A stretch of 64,000 nt of DNA from an uncultured Erythrobacter sp. (GTDB lineage: Bacteria > Pseudomonadota > Alphaproteobacteria > Sphingomonadales > Sphingomonadaceae): assembly GCA_947488085.1 (NCBI GenBank), contig CANKYI010000001.1, forward strand, positions 2,551,928 through 2,615,927, written 5' to 3'. Shown here one piece after another: positions 49,769-59,079 of the stretch. Numbering within the stretch: position 1 is the stretch's first letter; each line of letters starts with the position of its first letter. The notes beneath the pieces are model-generated. The model ran no database searches and was not told the origin of the DNA. It saw nothing but the letters and a program-made list of their open reading frames with translations. The position numbers and the translations under genes are program-made.

Positions 49769-50994
49769 CATGCTTTCCCAAAAATCTTGCGAGTGCGGGC
49801 AATCCCTTCGACCAAGGCGTCGATGTCGGCTTCCGTAGAATACAGACCGAAACTGGCGCGCGCGGTCGCAGGCACGCCGAGATAATCCATCAATGGCTGA
49901 GCGCAATGATGCCCAGCGCGGATCGCGACATTGGCTTCATCGAGGATCGTGCCCAAATCATGCGGGTGGATGTCGTCGATCATAAAGCTGACGATCCCGG
50001 CGCTGTCATGCGGCCCAAACAGGGTCACATCATTCATCGCGCCCAATTCCCGGCGTAGGCGTGCGACCAGCTTGCCTTCCCGCTCATGCATCGCGGCGAG
50101 CCCGACTTCAGCAACGTAATCAGCCGCCGCAGCAAAGGCGATTGCTTCGGTGATGGCTGGCGTTCCCGCTTCGAAGCGTTGCGGAGCTGGGGCATAAGTG
50201 GTGCCATCGAAGCTGACCCGGTCAATCATCGCGCCGCCGCCTTCCCATGGCGGCATCGCGTCGAGAATATCCGCCCGCGCCCACAAAGCACCGATCCCGG
50301 TCGGGCCATAGAGCTTGTGCGCGCTGAAAACGTAGAAATCGCAGTCTAATGCCGCGACATCGACCGGCATATGCGGCACCGCCTGACAGCCATCCAGCAA
50401 CAGCTTGGCCCCCACCCGGTGCGCCATTGCAGCGGCGCGCGGAGCGTCCAATACACTGCCGAGCACGTTGGAGACATGGCCGAAAGCAACCAGCTTGTGC
50501 TGACCCGTGATCATCGCCTCAGCAGCGTCCAGATCGATCTGATGATCATCGGTTAGCGGCACAACATCGATATGCGCACCCACTTTTTCGGCGATCATTT
50601 GCCACGGGACGATGTTGGAGTGATGCTCAAGCTGGGAGAGCAGTATCCGGTCACCCGCTTCGAGGTTCGCGGCACCCCAAGTGTTCGCGACCAGATTGAT
50701 CGCCTCAGTCGCGCCGCGGGTAAAGACGATCTCGTCCTCTTGCCCACTAATCAATGCCGCAATCCGCCGTCGCGCGGCCTCATAAGCCGCCGTCATATCG
50801 GCAGAACGCGCATAGACCCCGCGATGGACCGTCGCGTAATCCTCGCCCATCGCACGCGCCATCGCGTCGATCACGGCGCGCGGTTTTTGTGCCGTCGCCG
50901 CCGTGTCGAGGTAGTGCCACGAGGCACCCTCACCGGTCACCAAACCGGGAAAATCAGCGCGCAGGTCGCGGTCGATGTTCATCGGAGCGTTCAA
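49768..50994 (-). CDS. sufS: SufS cysteine desulfurase
   Basis: A 408-residue PLP enzyme that mobilises sulfur from cysteine. The PLP lysine is in F-S-A-H-K-L-Y-G-P-T-G-I-G, and the catalytic Cys lies in R-A-G-H-H-C-A-Q-P (Cys364), followed by A-R-A-S-F-G-L-Y-S-T, the group II pattern. It needs a sulfur acceptor; no SufE or SufU gene is visible in the cluster. Confidence 0.95.
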   Translation of the reverse strand: MNAPMNIDRDLRADFPGLVTGEGASWHYLDTAATAQKPRAVIDAMARAMGEDYATVHRGVYARSADMTAAYEAARRRIAALISGQEDEIVFTRGATEAINLVANTWGAANLEAGDRILLSQLEHHSNIVPWQMIAEKVGAHIDVVPLTDDHQIDLDAAEAMITGQHKLVAFGHVSNVLGSVLDAPRAAAMAHRVGAKLLLDGCQAVPHMPVDVAALDCDFYVFSAHKLYGPTGIGALWARADILDAMPPWEGGGAMIDRVSFDGTTYAPAPQRFEAGTPAITEAIAFAAAADYVAEVGLAAMHEREGKLVARLRRELGAMNDVTLFGPHDSAGIVSFMIDDIHPHDLGTILDEANVAIRAGHHCAQPLMDYLGVPATARASFGLYSTEADIDALVEGIARTRKIFGKA

Positions 50995-51749
50995 AGCTTT
51001 GCCCCCTCCAACGCAGTCAGCGCGGCATCGAGGAGCTCTTCGCGGTGAGCTTGATCTTCCAATTCGACGAACGCATCACCGATAAACGCTTGCACCAACA
51101 GACGCTGTGCCTGATCCGGGGAAAGCCCGCGCGCGGCCATGTAATACCGCGCCGCTTCATCAAGTTGACCGACGGTCGCGCCGTGCGCGCATTTCACATC
51201 GTCGGCAAAAATCTCAAGCTGCGGGACGGCATTCGCGCTTGCGCCAGCCTCCAGCAACAGCCCTTTGAAATCCTGCGCAGCATCGGTTTTCTGCGCATTG
51301 CGCGCGACTTTTATCTCGCCCAGGAAATTACCCGTACCAGTGTCCCAATGAACGCTGCGCACGATCTGATTGCTGGTCCCGTCCGGCTCAGCATGAATGG
51401 TCGTTGTGACAAATTCGCGCACAGCATCACCGCCGCCGATAGTCACTCCGCCAAATTCAAAATGCGCGCCCTTGCCCAAGGTCACCTCAACCTCGAGCCG
51501 CGTGAAATCGCCACCAGCATTGGTCGCAAACAGCTCAGCGCGTGCGCCTTCTCCCACTGTGAGGCGGATGCGATGCAATTCCGGCGCAGAACCACCTACA
51601 ATCATGACTTGGCGCCAAGTATCGCCTGCCAGAACAGCCACATCCTGCCACTGATCCAGCGCGCCTGCGCCCAATCGCTCAAGCGCCGGGATATCGGCAT
51701 AGCGCCATGCTTCATCGCGCTTGGTAGGCAAGGTCGCCGCCTCAGGCAT
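50991..51749 (-). CDS. sufD: SufD, Fe-S scaffold subunit
   Basis: A 252-residue protein, shorter than E. coli SufD (about 420) as is common in this group. It keeps the beta-helix core and ends with the SufBD C-terminal pattern: C-A-H-G-A-T-V-G-Q-L-D-E-A-A-R-Y-Y, then R-G-L-S-P-D-Q-A-Q-R-L-L-V-Q-A-F. It pairs with SufB and binds SufC. Overlaps sufC by 8 bp and sufS by 4 bp. Confidence 0.92.
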   Translation of the reverse strand: MPEAATLPTKRDEAWRYADIPALERLGAGALDQWQDVAVLAGDTWRQVMIVGGSAPELHRIRLTVGEGARAELFATNAGGDFTRLEVEVTLGKGAHFEFGGVTIGGGDAVREFVTTTIHAEPDGTSNQIVRSVHWDTGTGNFLGEIKVARNAQKTDAAQDFKGLLLEAGASANAVPQLEIFADDVKCAHGATVGQLDEAARYYMAARGLSPDQAQRLLVQAFIGDAFVELEDQAHREELLDAALTALEGAKL

Positions 51750-52503
51750 TCGCCATCACCGTATCGTAACCTTCCTGCTCAAGCCGTAAGGCCAGTTCTG
51801 GACCGCCCGTTTCGACGATCCGCCCACCGGCAAGTACACTCACTCGGTCTGGTTTCACGACGTCGAGAAGGCGTTGGTAATGCGTAATCAGCAGGACGCC
51901 TTTGTCACCGCTGCGCATGATAGAATTGATGCCTTCACCAACCACCCGCAGCGCATCAATATCAAGGCCGCTATCGGTTTCGTCCAGCACGGCAAAGCTT
52001 GGATCAAGAATGCCCATTTGCACCATTTCAGCGCGCTTTTTCTCACCACCGGAAAAGCCGACATTCACCTGCCGCTTGAGCATTTCCATGTCCATTTTCA
52101 GCAGGCCGGCCTTCTCCTTGGCGAGTTTCAGAAACTCACCACCGGACAGAGGCTCTTCGCCGCGAAATTTGCGCTGGGCATTCAGCGCTTCACGCAGGAA
52201 TTGGACATTGGAGACGCCGGGGATTTCGACCGGATACTGAAAGCCGAGGAACAACCCGGTCGCCGCGCGCTCATGCGGATCGAGGGCGAACAGATCCTCG
52301 CCCTTAAACGTCACAGAACCGTCCGTGACTTCGTAGCCGGGCTTTCCGCCCAACACATGCGCCAAGGTCGATTTACCGGCGCCGTTAGGCCCCATAATCG
52401 CGTGAACTTCACCGGCCGCAACCTCAAGGTTCAAGCCCTTGAGGATCGGCTTTGCACCGCCCGCACCGTCTACTTCAGCGTGCAGGTTCTCAATCGTTAG
52501 CAC
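51742..52503 (-). CDS. sufC: SufC ATPase
   Basis: A 253-residue ABC-type ATPase. Walker A is G-P-N-G-A-G-K-S-T (38-46), the signature is F-S-G-G-E-K-K-R-A-E, and Walker B is F-A-V-L-D-E-T-D-S-G-L-D. It drives conformational change of SufBD during cluster assembly. GTG 52503 is chosen as the start because AAGGAG lies six bases upstream; the longer frame to ATG 52527 would include that site in the coding region. The start overlaps the previous gene by 14 bp. Confidence 0.95.
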   Translation of the reverse strand: MLTIENLHAEVDGAGGAKPILKGLNLEVAAGEVHAIMGPNGAGKSTLAHVLGGKPGYEVTDGSVTFKGEDLFALDPHERAATGLFLGFQYPVEIPGVSNVQFLREALNAQRKFRGEEPLSGGEFLKLAKEKAGLLKMDMEMLKRQVNVGFSGGEKKRAEMVQMGILDPSFAVLDETDSGLDIDALRVVGEGINSIMRSGDKGVLLITHYQRLLDVVKPDRVSVLAGGRIVETGGPELALRLEQEGYDTVMANA

Positions 52504-53056
52504 CGCGTGCTCCTTCTCGTTGATCATAAGCCGCTTCGGCTGCAGCTGCGGTTGAATCGGTGTGCGCCTTCACCACAGAGGCATCGTGCAATTCCAGCAC
52601 CAGACCCTCGGGCCGTTCGGCTTCATAATTGTCTCGTGCAGCCGCAGCCGTGCGCATCAAAAAAGTGAATTGGTTGTCGAGATCTGCGCCGCGCGCGATG
52701 TGGATGCGGCCGACGTGTTCGAAAACCTCAGTAATATCAGCTGGGGTATAGTCGGTGTACTCTCCGCGCCCAGCCAGCACGCGGTTCGCACCGTCTTCCG
52801 CCACTTCCAATTCGTCCATGCAGCGCGGAACATCAGAGCGGTGTTGTGCTTCGAAATCTGCCTCTCCCCGAACCCGGCGCATTTGCCCGGTCAGACAGCG
52901 GCGATAATCTTCAATGAAGGGTTGAATGATGCGCGGATATTCAAGCGTCCACGTCTCAGGCGCGTCATTTTCGATCGCCATCGGCGCTTGGCCGACGCCT
53001 TGTAGCGCGATCACAGGGGCAAGAGTGTGGGCAAGGATTAGAGATAGGCTGGTCAT
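52490..53056 (-). CDS. Unrecognised protein inside the suf operon
   Basis: A 188-residue protein. An N-terminal hydrophobic stretch (S-L-S-L-I-L-A-H-T-L-A-P-V-I-A-L) may be a signal peptide, which would place it in the periplasm. The remainder is polar, with two Cys (..RRCLTG and ..PRCMDE) that could form a disulfide, and an Ala-rich C-terminus. No known domain. Linked by overlaps to DUF559 upstream and sufC downstream, so it is transcribed with Fe-S assembly genes, but nothing shows a role in that pathway. Confidence 0.65.
   Translation of the reverse strand: MTSLSLILAHTLAPVIALQGVGQAPMAIENDAPETWTLEYPRIIQPFIEDYRRCLTGQMRRVRGEADFEAQHRSDVPRCMDELEVAEDGANRVLAGRGEYTDYTPADITEVFEHVGRIHIARGADLDNQFTFLMRTAAAARDNYEAERPEGLVLELHDASVVKAHTDSTAAAAEAAYDQREGARGAND
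52510..52515 (-). promoter_or_regulatory. Ribosome binding site that places the sufC start at GTG 52503
   Basis: AAGGAG on the minus strand at 52515-52510, six bases before GTG 52503. It lies inside the end of the preceding gene. Confidence 0.7.
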
Positions 53057-53571
53057 TCGGATCGGTCCCGTTCGCTTGTGCCTGATTGGTTGAAATTTGA
53101 GCGGTGTGCGCTTCTTGCTTTTTGTTTGTCGTCGATACGCATGCGCATGCCAAGCGTGATCCGCTCAAGCACGCCATCCATATTTTCAAGGATATGTTCC
53201 GCCTTGATCCGCATCACCCGGATGCCGACCGCCTCAAGGCTTTTGTCCCGGCGTTTGGCGAGTGTTTCGTCTGCGTCCGCCTCATCAATCATGATCGCCA
53301 TGCCCAGATTGTGGCAGTTGAAATCGACAATAGCGCTGCCGACCACAGCAAAGCGCTTGAATGTGTAGCGCCCAAAATTGGCAGTCGCGAATTTCGCCGC
53401 CAGCGCCCTATTCGCAGGCGAGGCAAAGCGCTTCATCTCGCGCGCACGGTCATGCAAGGCGTCGAGACGCTTGTCCGAAATCTTCCACCCACGACCCTTT
53501 TTGTTGAGGGTTTCGGGGTCGATCTTTTCCTCGGACGGAGGGCGCAGGTTTAGGGTTTTGCGGTCAGTCAT
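53053..53571 (-). CDS. DUF559 endonuclease-like protein inside the suf operon
   Basis: A 172-residue protein with the DUF559 (Vsr/PD-(D/E)xK-like) core: A-K-F-A-T-A-N-F-G-R-Y-T-F-K-R-F, then V-G-S-A-I-V-D-F-N-C-H, M-I-D-E-A-D-A-D-E and G-I-R-V-M-R-I-K-A-E-H-I. Typical members read V-D-F-x-C and V-E-x-D; here I-M-I-D-E replaces the usual V-E-V-D. The role is unknown. 4-bp overlaps on both sides. Confidence 0.85.
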   Translation of the reverse strand: MTDRKTLNLRPPSEEKIDPETLNKKGRGWKISDKRLDALHDRAREMKRFASPANRALAAKFATANFGRYTFKRFAVVGSAIVDFNCHNLGMAIMIDEADADETLAKRRDKSLEAVGIRVMRIKAEHILENMDGVLERITLGMRMRIDDKQKARSAHRSNFNQSGTSERDRSE

Positions 53572-53906
53572 GGTGATACCATTTGCACAGGGAGCGCTCG
53601 ATCAGCTTCGCTTTTCAGCGATGCCGCAGCTGGACAATCGCGAAGCGCGATTTGAATACGGTTTTCTCGCATTTCCAGCCCTTCCACCAACCCGACAAAA
53701 GGCTGCATATCTTCTAGTGGCATAGCGTCACTCGTATCGCCGGCAGGCATCGCAAGTGGACCTGCATGCTCTTCAAAAAACGCAGCGCGCTCTTCAAACA
53801 GTTCAACAAGCTCATCGACGCACGACTGAACCTCGGTGTTCTCGCTATTCGCGGGAGCGCAGGCGACCAAAGTCGCGAGGAATGCAGGTGCAATGGCCCG
53901 CATCAC
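53568..53906 (-). CDS. Small lipoprotein inside the suf operon
   Basis: A 112-residue protein with a signal and lipobox-like L-V-A-C (Cys about 16), then an acidic helical body with two Cys (..VQSCVDE and ..LRDCPAA). No domain recognised. Joined to sufB upstream and the DUF559 gene downstream by 4-bp overlaps. Probably periplasmic. Confidence 0.65.
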   Translation of the reverse strand: MMRAIAPAFLATLVACAPANSENTEVQSCVDELVELFEERAAFFEEHAGPLAMPAGDTSDAMPLEDMQPFVGLVEGLEMRENRIQIALRDCPAAASLKSEADRALPVQMVSP

Positions 53907-55396
53907 CCCACGCTCCCCTCAAGCGAAATCGCCAGCAGCTTTTGCGCTTCGACCGCAAATTCCATTGGCAGCTCTTTCAGCACATCCTTGGCAAAGCCGT
54001 TCACGATCAGCGCAACCGCCTCTTCCTCATCGAGCCCGCGTTGTTGAGCATAAAACATCTGCTCGTCGCTGATTTTGGAAGTGGTTGCTTCGTGTTCGAT
54101 CTGCGCGCCGGGGTTCTTCACCTCGATATAGGGCACCGTGTGTGCGCCGCATTCATCGCCGAGCAGCAGGCTGTCGCATTGCGTGAAATTGCGCACGCCG
54201 TCCGCCTTTGGGCCCACGCGAACAAGCCCGCGATAGGTGTTGTTCGATTTGCCCGCGCTGATCCCCTTGGAAATGATCGTTGAGCGCGATCCGCGCCCAT
54301 TGTGGATCATCTTGGTCCCGGTATCGGCCTGCTGGAAATTGTTGGTGACCGCGACGGAATAAAACTCGCCCACGCTGTCTTCGCCGTTGAGGACGCAGCT
54401 GGGGTATTTCCATGTCACAGCGCTGCCGGTTTCGACTTGGGTCCAGCTGATTTTCGACCGGTCGCCCTGACACAAACCGCGTTTGGTCACGAAGTTGTAG
54501 ATCCCGCCCACACCTTCTGCATTGCCGGGATACCAGTTTTGAACGGTCGAATATTTGATCTCCGCATCTTCCATCGCGACCAATTCGACGACAGCAGCGT
54601 GGAGCTGGTTTTCATCGCGCATCGGCGCGGTGCAACCTTCGAGATAGGACACGTAAGCGCCCTTTTCGGCGATGATTAGCGTGCGTTCGAACTGCCCCGT
54701 ATTCTCCGCATTGATGCGGAAATAGGTGCTGAGCTCCATCGGGCAGCGCACGCCCTCTGGCACATAAACGAACGTGCCGTCCGAAAAGACCGCCGCATTG
54801 AGGCAGGCGAAGTAATTGTCGCGCGTGGGCACAACCCGGCCCAGCCATTTTTGCACCAGCTCAGGATATTCCTTGATCGCCTCGGAGATTGAGCGGAAGA
54901 TTACGCCTGCCCGCATGAGCTCCTCGCGAAAGGAGGTCGCTACGCTGACACTGTCAAATACGGCGTCCACGGCGACTTTCTTTGCGCCCTTTACCCCGGC
55001 CAGGACTTCTTGCTCACCCAGCGGAATGCCCAGCTTGTCGTAAACACGCTTAATCTCGGGATCGAGGTCATCGAGCGAGTCGAGCTCGATTTTCTTGGTG
55101 GGCGCGGCGTAGTAATAGGCGTCTTGATAGTCGATCTTGGGATAGCCGACCTTGGCCCAATCGGGCTCTTCGAGTGTCTGCCACATGCGGAACGCCTTCA
55201 GCCGCCAATCGAGCATCCATTCCGGTTCGCCCTTTTTGCCGGAAATAAAGCGGACGGTGTCCTCATTTAGCCCTTTTTCCGCAAATTCGGTCTCAATATC
55301 CGATGACCAGCCATGCTCATATTCCGCAGCCGCGGCCGCGGCGTCCTTCGCGTCTTGGTCCATTTCTGGCGCTTCGAGGTCGAGATTGTCGGTCAT
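53903..55396 (-). CDS. sufB: SufB, Fe-S scaffold subunit
   Basis: A 497-residue scaffold on which clusters form. It includes [12 protein letters not shown], the ..[21 protein letters not shown] segment read in parts, [14 protein letters not shown] and [14 protein letters not shown], with the conserved Cys in the ..[15 protein letters not shown] stretch. Full-length and normal. Second gene of the operon, overlapping the regulator gene by 4 bp. Confidence 0.97.
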   Translation of the reverse strand: MTDNLDLEAPEMDQDAKDAAAAAAEYEHGWSSDIETEFAEKGLNEDTVRFISGKKGEPEWMLDWRLKAFRMWQTLEEPDWAKVGYPKIDYQDAYYYAAPTKKIELDSLDDLDPEIKRVYDKLGIPLGEQEVLAGVKGAKKVAVDAVFDSVSVATSFREELMRAGVIFRSISEAIKEYPELVQKWLGRVVPTRDNYFACLNAAVFSDGTFVYVPEGVRCPMELSTYFRINAENTGQFERTLIIAEKGAYVSYLEGCTAPMRDENQLHAAVVELVAMEDAEIKYSTVQNWYPGNAEGVGGIYNFVTKRGLCQGDRSKISWTQVETGSAVTWKYPSCVLNGEDSVGEFYSVAVTNNFQQADTGTKMIHNGRGSRSTIISKGISAGKSNNTYRGLVRVGPKADGVRNFTQCDSLLLGDECGAHTVPYIEVKNPGAQIEHEATTSKISDEQMFYAQQRGLDEEEAVALIVNGFAKDVLKELPMEFAVEAQKLLAISLEGSVG

Positions 55397-55830
55397 GCCG
55401 CGTGCTCTTTAACTGGAGTGGAATTGGATGGATTTGAATGGCGCAGGTGATCAAGCGTGATTTCGGCCAGCGCACCGCGCATCTTTTCATTGATGATCGG
55501 CCAATGCGGCTTCATCGAACAATTGGCCTCATGATCGCACGCGCCCTCTTCGATACAGGCGGTCAGCGCGATTGGCCCTTCGACCGCTTCGACAATATCG
55601 GCAACTGTGATTGCGGCGGCTGGCCGACCAAGCTGCAATCCACCGCCTACACCGCGCACTGACCGCAACAGAGATGCACTGGTCAGTTTTGAAACCAGAC
55701 GCTGGACTGTGGGGACTGGCAGGCCGGTCTCGCTCGCCAATTCAGCCGCACTCACCCGGCCATCGCCGCAATGCGTGGCGGCCTGAACCATCGTGATGAC
55801 GGCGTAATCGGCAAGGTTAGAGAGGCGCAT
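55393..55830 (-). CDS. Rrf2-family regulator of the suf operon
   Basis: A 145-residue winged-helix protein. The start [20 protein letters not shown] (recognition helix) and R-G-V-G-G-G-L-Q-L wing are typical of Rrf2/IscR. Three cysteines at 92, 98 and 104 ([13 protein letters not shown]) could hold an Fe-S cluster, so it probably senses cluster supply and represses its own operon. First gene of the operon, behind a dyad at 55870-55890. Confidence 0.93.
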   Translation of the reverse strand: MRLSNLADYAVITMVQAATHCGDGRVSAAELASETGLPVPTVQRLVSKLTSASLLRSVRGVGGGLQLGRPAAAITVADIVEAVEGPIALTACIEEGACDHEANCSMKPHWPIINEKMRGALAEITLDHLRHSNPSNSTPVKEHAA

Positions 55831-55869
55831 TTTTGGTGTCGGACCTATGCTATTGCGAGCGATTCTTAA

Positions 55870-55890
55870 ATCGGACTAATTGAGTCGGAT
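55870..55890. promoter_or_regulatory. Dyad upstream of the Rrf2/suf operon, likely operator
   Basis: ATCGGACT (55870-55877) and AGTCGGAT (55883-55890) form an inverted repeat with one mismatch around AATTG. It lies 40 bp upstream of the regulator's ATG and is embedded in AT-rich DNA, where the promoter should be. Confidence 0.6.
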
Positions 55891-55939
55891 TTTAAATACG
55901 CGCGAATCGCTCTGATTTCAAGCTGAGTCCGCCACCGAC

Positions 55940-57793
55940 CTATCCGCCCCGTTCACTCTCAACCCATTTCATCACGTTTTCTTCCATGATGGACAGCGGC
56001 ACCGGCCCGCTAGTCAGAATTGCATCGTGAAAGCCGCGAATGTCGAAATCATCGCCCAATTCATCACGCGCCCTCGCTCGCAGCTCCATGATTTTCAGCT
56101 TACCAATCATATAGGCGGTCGCTTGGCCCGGCGTGGTGATGTAGCGCTCAATCGCCTTCACTATGTCGCCTTGCGGGTTGGGTGTGTTTTCAGCGAGGTA
56201 GTCAATCGCCTCTTCGCGAGTCCAGCGTTTGGAATGGATGCCCGTATCGACCACCAAGCGGCATGCGCGCCACAATTCCATGCCCAGCCGGCCAAAGTCG
56301 GAATAGGGATCGGTGTAGAACCCCATGTCCTTGCCCAGCTCCTCAGAATACAGTCCCCATCCTTCGGAATAGGCGGTCACTCCGCCAAATCGTCGAAAGG
56401 CGGGCAGGTCACCCAGTTGGGTCTGGATCGAAAGCTGCAAATGGTGGCCAGGCAAACCTTCATGATAGGCAAGCGCCTCAAGCTCATTTTTAGACATATC
56501 GCGCAGGTTATACAGGTTCACATAATAGGTGCCCGGACGCGATCCATCGGGAGCGGGGCGCTGGTAAAATGCTTTGCCCGCACTGCGCTCACGAAACGCC
56601 TCAACCGGCTTTATGGTCAAAGGATCAGTCGGGAGCACACCAAAGAATTCCGGCATCCTCTCGCCCAGTCGATCAATCGCGGCCTGCGCATCGGCGACAT
56701 ATTCTTCGCGGCTGGTGTAGAAGAACTGATCGTCGGTACGGGTGAATTCGAAGAACTCTTGCAGGCTACCCTCAAACCCGACCTGATTCATGATTGCGCG
56801 CATTTCGCCATGGATACGCTCCACTTCGCGCAAGCCGATATTGTGGATCTCGTCGGCAGTCAGGTCTGTTGTGGTGTAGCTGCGCAGGAGAGCCGCGTAA
56901 TATTGCTCCCCCTGCGGCAGACGCCAAATGCCGTCATCGGTGGGCGCAATGGTTTGCTGGCGGCGCATTTCAGTGAGGAGCCGTTGGTATCCAGGTAGGG
57001 CCGACGTGTTCCACGCCTCTTTCGCCATAGCCTGCAAAGCAATCACCTCGCTCGCCTCTGCATCCGTGCCATCGGGCAGGTCCGGTGTCAGCGGTGCCAG
57101 CTTGGCGTCAAAATCGTTTAGGATGGCATTGTCATCGCCCGCCGCAATCAGCGCCTCAAGGTCGGCGATGACGTAAGGATAAACCCAGTCCGGCGGCATG
57201 ACGCCGGCATCCGCTCGTTCACGCGCTTCGGCGATCAGAGCATCCAACTGAGGGCCGATCCCCTCGATGCGCGAAACATAGGCCTCTGCGTCGGCAAGGT
57301 TGCTAACCCGGTGAATGTTGATCAGGAATGCCGGAATATTGGTGTGCGCCCCGCGGCGGTGATCGAACAGGAACCCATATTCGCGGAAAGGATAAAGCGA
57401 GGCGCGGCGCTTAGCCATCTGTTCAAACAGGCGATAGGAAAGCCGATCCTGTTCAGACAAATTCTCGCCGCCATAGGCCGCCATCATTTCTACAAGCGAA
57501 CCTTGTAGGAATCGATGCTCAGCCTCAGCCGCTTCGTCTGAGACATCATCCCATCGCCCATAATCGGCATCACGGATGCCCCGATACGACTTGCTCTCCG
57601 GCGACATCGCGAGGCTCGCGCGGTCATAATCTGCAAAGAATGCGTTGAGCGACAGGGCGTCGTCTTCAGAGGGCGAAACCGGAGCAGGCGCAGCGGCAAT
57701 CGGCTCTTGATAAGGCAGTGAGCATCCAGCCAGAGCAATGGCCGCAACCGATGGCGCAAGAAACTTCAAGCTCAAAGTCGGAAAACGCCGCAT
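55940..57793 (-). CDS. DUF885 protein, exported lipoprotein
   Basis: A 617-residue protein with a lipoprotein signal (L-A-G-C, Cys about 24). The DUF885 domain, related to M32/M2-like zinc carboxypeptidases, spans about 45-610. It contains A-Y-H-E-G-L-P-G-H-H-L-Q-L-S, an H-E-x-x-x-H-H pattern, and ..YSEGWGLYSEELG with the third glutamate. It may be a periplasmic peptidase or esterase. Single gene. Confidence 0.9.
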   Translation of the reverse strand: MRRFPTLSLKFLAPSVAAIALAGCSLPYQEPIAAAPAPVSPSEDDALSLNAFFADYDRASLAMSPESKSYRGIRDADYGRWDDVSDEAAEAEHRFLQGSLVEMMAAYGGENLSEQDRLSYRLFEQMAKRRASLYPFREYGFLFDHRRGAHTNIPAFLINIHRVSNLADAEAYVSRIEGIGPQLDALIAEARERADAGVMPPDWVYPYVIADLEALIAAGDDNAILNDFDAKLAPLTPDLPDGTDAEASEVIALQAMAKEAWNTSALPGYQRLLTEMRRQQTIAPTDDGIWRLPQGEQYYAALLRSYTTTDLTADEIHNIGLREVERIHGEMRAIMNQVGFEGSLQEFFEFTRTDDQFFYTSREEYVADAQAAIDRLGERMPEFFGVLPTDPLTIKPVEAFRERSAGKAFYQRPAPDGSRPGTYYVNLYNLRDMSKNELEALAYHEGLPGHHLQLSIQTQLGDLPAFRRFGGVTAYSEGWGLYSEELGKDMGFYTDPYSDFGRLGMELWRACRLVVDTGIHSKRWTREEAIDYLAENTPNPQGDIVKAIERYITTPGQATAYMIGKLKIMELRARARDELGDDFDIRGFHDAILTSGPVPLSIMEENVMKWVESERGG

Positions 57794-57861
57794 GATTCAC
57801 CTCAATCGGAATAAATAATTCTTGTAAACTTATCGGCACAAAGCCGCAGCCGCCACAAGCC

Positions 57862-58791
57862 TCAAGATCCAAGCTCGCGCAGATTTTTAGGGGCGATCAT
57901 CTCCGACAAAAAGGGGCTGTCTGGATCACGCAAACGCGCAGGAGTGCGGCCAACAAAGCGGTTTATCTCACGGATCATATGCGATTGGTCAAAAAACGCC
58001 TCACCCAATTCCGCCTCAAATTCGGGTGTGAGTGTGGGAAATGACAGATAGGCCGCCGCGCGCAATGCACGGTATTTGCGCGCGAGTGCCTGCGGTGACA
58101 GACCGAAATACCGTTCTGTCAGGCGCTGTACCTGACGTTCGGAATAGGCCGCCATGGAAAGCAGGTCGGCAAGGTCAGGATTTAATGATGAGCCGAGCCA
58201 TGTATTGACCACTTTGATCAAGTCAGCGTGGCGCGAATTGATAGGTTTCACCTGCGTGCCAATATACTCGCCAATAGCGAGTGCACACTCACGCCCGCTC
58301 TTCTCATTCGCCCGATATTTCGCGTTGAGTTCTTTGCCGAGCACAGCCACTTCGTCGCCCAGTATCTCACTGGCGTCGCGCAGACGGTCACGATGCTCTC
58401 CCGCATGAAGACGGGTCAACGACGCCCAGCCCAACGGGGTCAGGGCAGCGCCAATCACATGAAACGGGCCATCAACCACAATGGGGTTGGCCGTTGTCAG
58501 TGGAGTCATCACGGCAACTTCGTGATTCGGGTCCTTGTGCCCATCACGAAAATGCACTTCGCCTTTGCCATATGGGAAAATTGCGAGATGTCCGACCGAC
58601 GAGGGTTGAACGTCACGAATCTTGGGTTCTTCACAGCGGAAATGATAAAGCGTCGTGACATAGTCACTGATGGCGGCAGGCGGCGCAATATAGTCGACCG
58701 TGATGAGCGAGCTTTCGGTAAGCTCAAAGCCCAATTCATCCGTGTCGACGCCGTTTTCGGCTCTGTTCGAGTCTTGGAAGTCCACCATCAC
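57862..58791 (-). CDS. AraC-family transcriptional regulator
   Basis: A 309-residue regulator. The N-terminal 190 residues form a beta-rich sensing domain. The C-terminal AraC DNA-binding domain (about 200-295) shows L-A-D-L-L-S-M-A-A-Y-S-E-R-Q-V-Q-R-L-T-E-R-Y-F-G-L-S-P, read around the turn, and G-E-A-F-F-D-Q-S-H-M-I-R-E-I-N-R-F-V-G-R-T-P. The target is unknown; it lies 68 bp upstream of the DUF885 gene on the same strand. Confidence 0.88.
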   Translation of the reverse strand: MMVDFQDSNRAENGVDTDELGFELTESSLITVDYIAPPAAISDYVTTLYHFRCEEPKIRDVQPSSVGHLAIFPYGKGEVHFRDGHKDPNHEVAVMTPLTTANPIVVDGPFHVIGAALTPLGWASLTRLHAGEHRDRLRDASEILGDEVAVLGKELNAKYRANEKSGRECALAIGEYIGTQVKPINSRHADLIKVVNTWLGSSLNPDLADLLSMAAYSERQVQRLTERYFGLSPQALARKYRALRAAAYLSFPTLTPEFEAELGEAFFDQSHMIREINRFVGRTPARLRDPDSPFLSEMIAPKNLRELGS

Positions 58792-59079
58792 TTACGCCCC
58801 GTATCGCGCCGCGTTTAGCCGCTTTGGGCTTGAATTGACACAAAAAAAGGGCGGCCCCTAATCGGAGCCGCCCATTTAAGTTGAGGAACTCTTCGCATTG
58901 CTGCTCCGAGCCCTTCGGGTCGCAAGGGGGGATGTAACGGGGATGTATCACAATGAATTGTATGCAAACGACAACGTGGTTTTACTGAGGTCAGTGATGG
59001 CGCTTTGAGCGGTGCTATTGGCGCACGCACTGACGCGCTCTCTCGACAGGGCAGCGAAATGCTGGCTTAGGCATGCGCC
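58792..59079. other. 288-bp intergenic region between araC-type gene and pyrD
   Basis: No annotated-type gene fits. A strong minus-strand terminator (58842-58873) lies in it without a matching protein gene upstream, so a small RNA may be encoded at about 58842-58980. The pyrD promoter must lie in the right half. Short open frames across the terminator are not credible. Confidence 0.5.
58842..58873 (-). terminator. Strong intrinsic terminator on the minus strand; possible sRNA end
   Basis: On the minus strand GGGCGGCTCC (58873-58864) pairs with GGGGCCGCCC (58858-58849), ten pairs with one G-U, loop of five, followed directly by seven U (58848-58842). No protein gene on this strand ends ahead of it. 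Confidence 0.8.

Noticed and set aside
53053..53571. DUF559 gene as part of a defence island
   Set aside because: It is embedded with 4-bp overlaps in the suf operon, with no defence genes around it; a housekeeping or accessory role is more likely.
58736..59030. Short minus-strand frames upstream of pyrD
   Set aside because: They cross a strong terminator hairpin and the araC-type gene start; a small RNA is more plausible than a protein.
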